NCBI GenBank assembly: GCA_038062165.1
Contig: JBBTXQ010000001.1
Coordinates: 1-9,426, forward strand
Source of the DNA: DATDSR01 sp038062165
GTDB lineage: Bacteria > Patescibacteriota > Minisyncoccia > Phycocordibacterales > DATDSR01
Direction: 5' to 3'
Length of the DNA stretch: 9,426 nt
In this document: piece after piece, positions 1-6,100 of the stretch
How positions within the stretch are numbered: position 1 is the first letter of the stretch
Layout of the letters: the number at the start of each line of letters is the position of its first letter
Position numbers and translations under genes: made by a program
Notes under the pieces: model-generated
Databases searched by the model: none
Told to the model about the DNA's origin: nothing
Seen by the model: only the letters and a program-made list of their open reading frames with translations

Positions 1-385
1 CTTCTGATAAATAATTTGAGCCTAAATTAAGGGCTAATCTTTCTGTCAGAGTTTCTCCCATTTTTGGGTCATAGGCATACGCATAAGGCGTGACAATACT
101 TTCTTTTTTTTCTTGAGCCAATCTTTGAGATTCTATTACTTGAGCTTCTTCTTTGTCACTAACTCCGTCTCCGTCACTATCAGGATTAGTAATACTTGTG
201 CCCCACAAGAGCTCTTCCCAATCAGCCAAGCCGTCTCGATCAGTATCTTTTTCGGCTATTTGTTTTGACTGCCCGGTTGTGGCGACGACAGATTCTGTGC
301 TAGGTTCGCTTTTTGTAAACAAAAGAACAAGATATCCTCCTGCAATAATGCCAACAGCCACAAGAACGTATATAGTTCTCCTCAT
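1..385 (-). CDS. Membrane-anchored protein with Asp-rich calcium-type repeats (3' part outside window)
   Basis: Reads open from ATG at 385 to the left edge, giving 128 residues of an incomplete protein. After two arginines, residues 4-23 form one hydrophobic segment, so this is probably an N-terminal membrane anchor or uncleaved signal with the rest outside the cell. Two Asp-rich motifs follow: DTDRDGLADWEE (about 47-58) and NPDSDGDGVSDKEE (about 67-80). They resemble thrombospondin type 3 or dockerin-like calcium-binding loops. A Glu/Lys-rich, probably helical stretch comes next. The arrangement of anchor plus DxDxDGLxDWEELL is shared with the neighbouring 387-residue gene, so the two look like paralogues or parts of one surface system. 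I do not recognise a named family. The start is well supported by the anchor right after ATG; function beyond surface attachment is unknown. Confidence 0.75.
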   Translation of the reverse strand, partial: MRRTIYVLVAVGIIAGGYLVLLFTKSEPSTESVVATTGQSKQIAEKDTDRDGLADWEELLWGTSITNPDSDGDGVSDKEEAQVIESQRLAQEKKESIVTPYAYAYDPKMGETLTERLALNLGSNYLSE

Positions 386-403
386 TTCCCTTAAAGTGTA
401 GCA
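386..403 (-). promoter_or_regulatory. Candidate extended -10 promoter of the left-edge gene
   Basis: On the minus strand TGC plus TACACT (395-403) stands 9 bases before the ATG at 385. This predicts a leader of only two or three bases. AAGGGA lies almost against the ATG, too close for a normal Shine-Dalgarno. No convincing -35 is seen. Confidence 0.35.
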
Positions 404-409
404 CTTTAA

Positions 410-424
410 AGGCTTTTTAAGCCT
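410..424 (-). terminator. Small hairpin after the 387-residue gene
   Basis: AGGCTT and AAGCCT pair in a perfect 6-bp stem around a 3-base loop. On the minus strand the stem is followed by TTTAAAG, which is only a short U-run. It lies 25 bases past the stop of the 387-residue gene, so a weak terminator is possible. An imperfect inverted repeat (TTAAAGT and ACTTTAA, about 391-409) sits beside it. Confidence 0.35.
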
Positions 425-449
425 AATCTATGTGGATAAAAGTTATTAC

Positions 450-1613
450 TTATATCCCGGGCGCCGCCGCCGCGCCGTAGAAGATCACAATTGCTTCGTA
501 AGGGAAATAGGCCGCCGCAGGAGGTACGCCCAATATGCATATTCCCGGTATTACCAGTGACCGGCCAAGTATGGCATCAGCAATTACGTATGGCCCATAT
601 TTCCAAAGGAATGGATTAGCCGCCATGCCGGCATAAGTGAACAAGAAGATACCCCCACAAGGCGGGGTGATCGTCTCCACAATACCCCAATTACAAGGCA
701 AATAGTAGGCAACCCTCCCCCCAAAATGATAGAAGTTGGGTGGCCGGAAAGCGCCACAAGTGAATGCCTCTGCCCTATTTACGAGTGTGAATGAAGTTGG
801 GTCTTGTTTCTCTGCTTTTGTTATTTTCTCACTGAAAGCTTTCAGGTGCGCATTGGCACTGACTTCATATTCTTTGGCAAGTTTCTGCATTTCTGAAAGT
901 TCAAGATCAGGTTTAGTGAAGCGTTCTGCCATTTGCCCATGATAAGCAAACCAACTAGCAAGTTCTTGCGGCGCATCTACTACACCACCCGTTACAGCTA
1001 GTTCTTGTAGCACGTCTGCCATTCTCTTGTCGAGATCCGCCCACATTAAGAGCGTGCGAGTAATCTTTTCACTCACAGTTCCTCCCAATTCGAGTTGCAT
1101 TAACTCTTCAAGCGTCAAAACTCGCCCACCTCCCTCTTTGCCTTCAGTTAGAGCAAAAGTTATTTCTGTCTGAGGAAAAGTTACTTCTGTCGTGATTTTG
1201 GAGTAGGCATTATAGAAGTCACCGTAAGTCGCTAAACCAGATTTATTTATATTGAAGCTGTCTCGATCTAGTAATGGATAAGTGCTAGCTTGCAAGCTTT
1301 CTGTGGGTAAAGTTAAGGGCAAAGAAGGCGCTGTTTCTATAATCTCACTGATCTTAGTCAAAAATGAATTGTCAGGATCGCTAGAATTATTTGTGACAAC
1401 TTTTTCAGGACTTTGTTCTATTAGTAATTCTTCCCAATCTTCTAGGCCGTCACCATCTGTGTCTGTATACGCCCTTATTAATTTATTACTGTCATTGCTT
1501 TCTGTCTTTTCTGGAAGCGCGTTTTTGCTCGTGATAAGAGTATTTCCCAATATAACTACAATAAACAGAGCAAGTCCTGTTGCAAATAGTTTAATAATAG
1601 AAACTTGAGGCAT
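450..1613 (-). CDS. Surface protein: N-terminal anchor, Asp-rich repeat, four-Cys C-terminal domain
   Basis: 387 residues. Residues 6-27 are a single hydrophobic anchor, followed by a polar Ser/Asn/Glu-rich stretch. DTDGDGLEDWEE (51-62) is a calcium-loop-like Asp repeat closely matching the one in the left-edge gene. A long, probably helical middle region follows (about 150-283). From about 284 the composition changes sharply to a Gly/Pro/aromatic domain. It carries the only four cysteines of the protein (about 286, 307, 319, 359), an FGGRV motif and an LPC-x8-PPCGG spacing. The Cys clustering suggests disulfides in an exported, probably beta-rich domain. From memory, a similar FGGR/Cys tail recurs in Patescibacteria surface proteins, but I cannot name the family. 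It starts 17 bases after ksgA ends, yet appears to have its own promoter. Export and anchoring are inferred; function is unknown. Confidence 0.8.
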   Translation of the reverse strand: MPQVSIIKLFATGLALFIVVILGNTLITSKNALPEKTESNDSNKLIRAYTDTDGDGLEDWEELLIEQSPEKVVTNNSSDPDNSFLTKISEIIETAPSLPLTLPTESLQASTYPLLDRDSFNINKSGLATYGDFYNAYSKITTEVTFPQTEITFALTEGKEGGGRVLTLEELMQLELGGTVSEKITRTLLMWADLDKRMADVLQELAVTGGVVDAPQELASWFAYHGQMAERFTKPDLELSEMQKLAKEYEVSANAHLKAFSEKITKAEKQDPTSFTLVNRAEAFTCGAFRPPNFYHFGGRVAYYLPCNWGIVETITPPCGGIFLFTYAGMAANPFLWKYGPYVIADAILGRSLVIPGICILGVPPAAAYFPYEAIVIFYGAAAAPGI

Positions 1614-1620
1614 TCACCAG

Positions 1621-1629
1621 ATTTTAACA
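1621..1629 (-). promoter_or_regulatory. Extended -10 before the 387-residue gene
   Basis: On the minus strand TGT is followed by TAAAAT, ending 7 bases before the ATG at 1613 and abutting the ksgA stop codon. The spacing predicts initiation at or one base from the start codon. GGTGA just before ATG is a poor ribosome-binding alternative. Confidence 0.45.
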
Positions 1630-2448
1630 CTATTTGCTCAAATTAGTTTGCCTGTATAGTTTTCCCCACTCGACGAGACTTAATTCCTCTGCCCTCTTGT
1701 TCCCCAAATCAAGACCCAAATTACTGCCCAATTTCTTGCGTTTGTGGGCAAAGCCCTTGCGCACTAACTCGAAAAATTTACCCTCGTCAATCCTCAGCGG
1801 TCCGACCGCTGAGAAGAAATCTCTTGATATAGAGCCAATTAAGAGAACTGCAGAGTCTACATTTGGGACTGGATCAAAGTCATTTCTTGATACATACCGC
1901 ACAATGCTGGGCGTGCCATAAGCTTTAACAGAAATTGAGAGAATAGACTCTTTTCCATCTTTCGCAACAATCCGTTCAGCCACTTCTTTTTGCAAAAGCA
2001 AAACAATTCTTTCGGGCAATTTCTCACTTTCAAATATATTTCTTAAGAACTTGCCTGTTATATAGTAGGGAATGTTGGCAACTATCTTGAATGATGAAAT
2101 GTGTAATTTGAAATTTGCAAACAATGACGAAATGTTCAATGACAAAATGTCCCCATGAATTAAATCAAATCTCTTACCGGCAAACTTTTTATTTAACAGC
2201 TCGATTAATCTGTCGTCTTTCTCAATTGCAATCACGTGAGCCCCAGCATCAAGTAGAGCTTCTGTGAGCACGCCCGTACCCGGGCCGATTTCGAGTACTG
2301 TCTCTCCTGCTTTAATTTTTGAAGCGAGCAAAATATCAGCAACAACGTCTGGATTAGTTAAGAAGTTTTGCCCTAATTCACGCTTCGGCGTGAACGGGCG
2401 ATCCCGTCTTTTAACGGGATTTAGCCCCAAAGATTTTCTTGCCTTCAT
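1630..2448 (-). CDS. ksgA: 16S rRNA (adenine(1518)-N6/adenine(1519)-N6)-dimethyltransferase
   Basis: 272 residues, the usual KsgA/RsmA length. The enzyme transfers four methyl groups from S-adenosylmethionine to two adjacent adenines near the 3' end of 16S rRNA during late 30S assembly. Visible motifs are GQNFL (26-30), the SAM-binding EIGPGTG (53-59), the acidic residue of IEKDD (75-79), HGDI (98-101), the catalytic NIPY (125-128), FDPVPNVDSA (191-200), and the C-terminal helical region with GFAHKRKKL. Three repeat elements lie in frame inside the gene: a double hairpin over residues 8-24, a tandem AT-rich repeat over about residues 99-120, and a family A palindrome over about 212-219, in the linker to the C-terminal domain. 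No Shine-Dalgarno precedes the ATG; a -10 six bases upstream suggests a leaderless message. Divergent from the 170-residue gene. Assignment is secure. Confidence 0.97.
   Translation of the reverse strand: MKARKSLGLNPVKRRDRPFTPKRELGQNFLTNPDVVADILLASKIKAGETVLEIGPGTGVLTEALLDAGAHVIAIEKDDRLIELLNKKFAGKRFDLIHGDILSLNISSLFANFKLHISSFKIVANIPYYITGKFLRNIFESEKLPERIVLLLQKEVAERIVAKDGKESILSISVKAYGTPSIVRYVSRNDFDPVPNVDSAVLLIGSISRDFFSAVGPLRIDEGKFFELVRKGFAHKRKKLGSNLGLDLGNKRAEELSLVEWGKLYRQTNLSK
1793..1813. repeat. Family A palindrome, copy in ksgA
   Basis: Arms CTCAGCGGTC and GACCGCTGAG form a perfect 10-bp stem around one base. The sequence is the reverse complement of the core seen around the RAYT gene, with GAGAAGAAA following on the plus strand as at the copy at 6324. 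It is read in frame as roughly FSAVGPLR, in the linker between the catalytic and C-terminal parts of KsgA. Confidence 0.85.
2090..2152. repeat. AT-rich 15-bp repeat insert in ksgA
   Basis: Two adjacent 15-bp units (2123-2137 and 2138-2152) match at 13 of 15 positions. A third unit at 2090-2104 matches the first at 12 of 15. In the protein this gives the echoed ILSLN/ISSLF/HISSF segments just before the NIPY motif, where KsgA tolerates loop-length variation. It is in frame and looks like a small tandem expansion. Confidence 0.6.
2377..2426. repeat. Family B double-hairpin element, copy in ksgA
   Basis: Hairpin 1 has arms TTCACGC and GCGTGAA around TTCG (2377-2394). It is followed by C and GGGCG. 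Hairpin 2 has arms ATCCCGT and ACGGGAT around six bases (2401-2420), then TTAGCC. The GGC and GCC on either side of hairpin 2 can also pair. It is translated in frame as residues 8-24 of KsgA, just before GQNFL. The whole 50-bp layout recurs at 3542-3591 in pcrA. Confidence 0.85.
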
Positions 2449-2454
2449 GTGTCG

Positions 2455-2482
2455 ATTCTAGCACGCTTGTCACATTGCGTAA
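2455..2482 (-). promoter_or_regulatory. ksgA promoter, predicted leaderless
   Basis: On the minus strand TTACGC (2477-2482) is followed by a 16-bp spacer whose last three bases are TGC, then TAGAAT (2455-2460). Exactly six bases (2449-2454) separate this hexamer from ATG, so transcription should begin at or beside the start codon. It overlaps the divergent promoter of the 170-residue gene. Confidence 0.6.
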
Positions 2483-2495
2483 GCTCGTGTAGATT
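2467..2495 (+). promoter_or_regulatory. Promoter of the 170-residue gene
   Basis: TTGTCA (2467-2472) is one mismatch from the -35 consensus. A 17-bp spacer leads to TAGATT (2490-2495), a 4/6 match to the -10. The predicted transcript starts near 2502, just before the GGAGG ribosome-binding site. The -35 elements of the two divergent promoters lie within 5 bp of each other. Confidence 0.55.
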
Positions 2496-2502
2496 AATTG
2501 CC

Positions 2503-2507
2503 GGAGG
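2503..2507 (+). promoter_or_regulatory. Shine-Dalgarno GGAGG that fixes the start at 2512
   Basis: GGAGG stands 4 bases before ATG 2512. It is the clearest ribosome-binding site in the window, and it argues against a longer reading from 2449 that would begin inside the promoter region. Confidence 0.65.
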
Positions 2508-2511
2508 TGCT

Positions 2512-3024
2512 ATGAGCGCAAAAAAGGAAAGCTTGCTTTACGGTGCGCGGATCGAGAAAGGCGTGCCGATTGTTTTCGGCACTTATCATCAGGCAATTCA
2601 ATATGGAATGCTAAAAACATTTACTCGTAGTGTGAAACTAAAGGGCAGCTTGAATCAAGTAGTCAGAGAATTGCTTGAAATATATCAGGGCAGTGTCTCT
2701 GACTGGGCTGTTGATCTCCTCTTCGCCACTTCCAAAGAGCGTGAGAGGATGATGCCGAATAAGTACACTACCGAAGCCCTCATGCTCCTAGACAGACTAC
2801 GCGAATCACGCCATCGTAAGCTCTTCGAGGCTCTTATCGGCGAGTTCCGCTGGGCAGATGACGATGTGGCCGAGAGTGCCCGGGACGATGAACTGGCCGT
2901 ACTCGTGCACGTAGATCCCGAAATCGAGCCGGACAAGCATGGTCGCGAGAAAGTGCAAGTGGGCAACGAATGGGTGATTTTCAACCAGCCCGTGTCGCCC
3001 GCTCTCCGCGATCTTATTTTCTAG
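2512..3024 (+). CDS. Unrecognised soluble protein, 170 residues
   Basis: I do not recognise this gene. It encodes about 170 residues with no hydrophobic segment or signal peptide, so it is probably cytoplasmic. The first half is mildly basic and probably mixed alpha/beta. The middle (Lys/Arg/Glu-rich, around the LLDRLRESRHRKLFEAL stretch) is strongly helical. A very acidic patch follows (ADDDVAESARDDELAVLVHVDPEIEPD). The end carries WVIFNQPVSPALRDLIF, which looks like a short beta strand and cap. No cysteine cluster or catalytic motif is evident. The start at 2512 is chosen for its Shine-Dalgarno and its promoter; an in-frame ATG at 2449 lies upstream of the predicted transcript. It is transcribed alone, between a divergent ksgA and a strong terminator, and it is free of the palindromic elements found in its neighbours. 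Confidence 0.75.
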   Translation: MSAKKESLLYGARIEKGVPIVFGTYHQAIQYGMLKTFTRSVKLKGSLNQVVRELLEIYQGSVSDWAVDLLFATSKERERMMPNKYTTEALMLLDRLRESRHRKLFEALIGEFRWADDDVAESARDDELAVLVHVDPEIEPDKHGREKVQVGNEWVIFNQPVSPALRDLIF

Positions 3025-3039
3025 TTTCGACAACAAAAG

Positions 3040-3068
3040 CCGAGGTGGGGTCCCCCACCTCGGTCTTT
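3040..3068 (+). terminator. Strong rho-independent terminator, possibly bidirectional
   Basis: CCGAGGTGGGG (3040-3050) and CCCCACCTCGG (3053-3063) form an 11-bp GC-rich stem with a minimal loop, followed by TCTTT. It begins 15 bases after the stop of the 170-residue gene. On the minus strand the stem is followed by CTTTTGTTG, so it could also end the convergent pcrA transcript after a 3' leader of about 100 bases. Confidence 0.85.
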
Positions 3069-3136
3069 ATGTTTCGCGCCGTATCTAAGTTGTTACATTC
3101 ATTTACGCTGTTAATTTTAGCATACTTTAACGCTAT

Positions 3137-3165
3137 TTGTCAAGGACGACTTTTGTGCCTATTAT
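3137..3165 (+). promoter_or_regulatory. Orphan near-consensus promoter antisense to the pcrA 3' end
   Basis: TTGTCA (3137-3142), a 17-bp spacer, and TATTAT (3160-3165) each miss the sigma-70-type consensus by one base. It points into the 3' end of pcrA on the opposite strand. No gene of normal size follows. Six bases after the hexamer is ATG at 3172, opening only a five-codon frame. An antisense or small RNA is possible; a chance match is the alternative. The remaining 3069-3136 stretch shows nothing I can name. Confidence 0.4.
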
Positions 3166-6100
3166 AAATCGATGATGTCGGGCAGATAGCCGCTCGACTT
3201 AACTCGGGGCGAGCCCTTACTGTAATCAATATTTGGCAATACTTCGGCGGATTCGATTAGTTCGTTGGGGAGATCGCCTAGGTATTCGCTCTGGATTTGC
3301 ACTCTTGTTTCGCCGTACATCTGACGCGTCTGGCACCAAGATAAATAAAGTTGCTTTTTGGCACGTGTGAGGGCTACGTAAAATAATCTGCGCTCTTCTT
3401 CATTTAACATGCGCTCTCCGCCAGCTGGCGGATCATCCATGGGTCTGTGTGGGAATAGATCTTGCTCTAGACCGACGATGAACACGTGTTCAAACTCTAG
3501 GCCTTTGGCCGCATGCACAGTCATTAATCTCACTCCCCTAAGCCGCTCTTTTGAGCGGCCGGGCGATCCCGCCTCTTGGCGGGATTTAGCCTCTTCCAAT
3601 ATAAGCGTATCTTGATCGCTTGCCAGGCCGGCATCTGTTAGGAATTTCTCTAGTGCTTCATCGTTGGGGAGGCTTTTGTACTTGCTTGATAAGTTCACAA
3701 GTTCCTGAATGTTTTCGAGACGCTCTTGCTCTTCACTCTGTTTGAGCATTGCTTCATAGCCGGAGTGGATTGTGATGTAACGCAAGGCTTCGGGTAATTG
3801 CAGAGTTTTGAGTTTGTTTTCGAAATCACTTAGCAAGTTTAAAAAGCTAGATATTTTTTCGCTTTTCTCATTAGTAACAAAGTAATTCTCAAGCGACTTC
3901 TCGCCTATCCCCCGTCTTGGCGTGCTCACTGCCCGAGCGAAGCTGGCTTTGTCACTTTGATTGAGCGCCGCTTTGACGTAAGCCAGAATATCTTTGATCT
4001 CTGCGCGTTCGAAGAAGCGTGTGCCCAGCACCGTGTAGGGTATGCCTGCTTCTAGGAATGCTTCTTCTAACGCACGTGATTGAAAATTCGCCCTGTACAA
4101 AACTGCTATCTCTTCATATTTAAAGCCGCCTTTTTCTACAGCGGTTGAACCGCTGTGTAATTTTGAAACTGTGCGCGTGACGAAATGCGCTTCGTCGCTT
4201 GGGTCGAACGCTTCGTAAACTGTGATCTTTTCTCCTGTTCCAATTGAGGTGAATAAGTTCTTGTCTTTCCTACCTTCATTTTTTGCTATCACCGCATTAG
4301 CGGCGTCCAAGATATTAGATGTTGAGCGATAATTCTCTTCGAGTATGACAACTTTTGCCCCCGGGAAGTCTTCCTCGAAGCCCAAAATATTTTCAATAGT
4401 TGCCCCGCGCCATGTGTAGATGCAGTTGTGAACCACAAGAGAGTTCGCAATATAGTTATGAACTTTACTAACATCTAAATCGAATACCTTACCTGAATAG
4501 TCGCTGGACTTAATGGACTTTATCTTTAACTTTGTAACATCGGCACCCTTTCGAACAGCAACCTCCATGCCGTTCCTTAACGAACTCGCTGGGAGTTGTC
4601 TGAACGACCCTTTCTCTGTGAGTAGTGCCGCCCGCTCTATTTCGAGGGAGGGGGCGAGAAGTGATATTTGCTCGCCAACCTTCTCTATTTGAGCATAATC
4701 AAGATTTGATATCTCAAGTCTCCAGTCTTTATTTTTTCCCTTCCTACTCATAAATCCTCCAAGCAGTAATTTGCTTTTTAGTTCTGAGCTCGAGGTGTTG
4801 ATTGATAGTCGACTTGCTCCCCATGGGCTTTGCTTGGTTCTCCTGTTGTCACTAAAGAGTGTTAACCTTAATTTGGTTCTTTGTCGTTTTGTGTTTCTGG
4901 GCGTTGTTCCTTGAGGCAGGTAATGTGGATATTCGAAGTACAACCCTTCGTCAGCCATTAACTGTCTTGCCCCCCTTGAGGTATCAAGGGCTAAAAATAT
5001 TTTGGCTATCAATTTGTCAGAAAGTGCTATTCTTCGCCCAATATTATGGAAAAGAGTCATCGGAATTCCGTAGCGGAAAGCATAAAACTGCTCCCAATAT
5101 ATTGCCTCAAGTCTATTTTTACACACTCGCAAGATCCATATGCGATCAGCATGTTCTTGGTTGCCCCTGACAACAAGCCCGTGTTTTTCTTGTCCATCGT
5201 GACCCGAACTTCTTGAACCTTTCGCAATTCCTACGCGATACCCGCGATCTTTGCGATACATGAGATAAACGTAAACAGACATGCTGTGTTCCGGCAATCT
5301 TCCAAAGACAATGTGATCTTTGGTAAGTTGGATTTTTTTGCCATTTTCCAGATTTAACACCAAGAGCTTGCCACTATAATTTTTGCGGTGTATTTTGGTT
5401 ATAATTCCTTCGCAAACTTTTCCTCTACCTGCGGCCGTGATTATTGTGTCCCCGGCCCTTAGCTTTTCTATGAGACTTTGACCAGAAGGAGTATCAATAA
5501 GTGTGCCTTCAGGAAAACATTGGTCACTATCACCTACTACGCAGATATTTCGATGCTCTCCGGCAAGCAATCTAATCATTTCATACTGCACTTTGTTCGT
5601 ATCTTGATACTCATCTACGTGAATATATCGCCATTGCGTTTGATATCGTTTACGTACGTCTTGATAATCTCGCAAGAGCTCGACAGTTTTGAGCAATAGA
5701 TCGTCGAAGTCGAGAGCTTTCTGCTTGGCTAGTTCCTCCTCATATCGTCGCCACACTCGAGCTACTGCTTCGGCGAAATATGAGTGGCTGGCGTCACTTG
5801 CGAAGTCTGCGCGCGTAAGGAGATTCCCCTTAGATTTCGATATTACTGACAGGACTGCCGCAGGGGCGAATTGCTTGGGATCGTAACCCTCATCTTTCAA
5901 GCATCTTCTTACAAGCGAAACAGAATCATCGCGATCATGGATGGTGAACCAGCGCGATATCCCCAAAGCCTGCCCTGACTCGCGCAAAATATGTACGCCC
6001 AAAGAGTGAAAAGTGTCAACAAAGGGCAATGAATTATGAGTTGTGAATTGTGAATTATGATCATCATTCCTAATTCCTAATTCGTTATTCAAAAGCTTCG

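Noticed and set aside
153..401. Plus-strand open frame opposite the left-edge surface protein
   Set aside because: It is antisense to a gene with a clear anchor and Asp repeats, and it has no ribosome-binding site and no recognisable domain. It is a shadow frame.
431..439. Exact DnaA-box sequence TGTGGATAA (TTATCCACA on the other strand)
   Set aside because: A single box with no cluster, no AT-rich unwinding region and no dnaA or dnaN nearby. A nine-base match occurs by chance at this rate, so no origin is called.
2449..2511. Longer N-terminus for the 170-residue protein, from ATG at 2449
   Set aside because: The extension runs through the predicted -35 and -10 elements and overlaps the divergent ksgA promoter, while ATG 2512 has a well-placed GGAGG.
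3040..3068. The GC-rich hairpin as another mobile palindrome
   Set aside because: Its position 15 bases after a stop codon, its 11-bp stem with minimal loop and the following T-run are those of an ordinary terminator, and its sequence matches neither repeat family.
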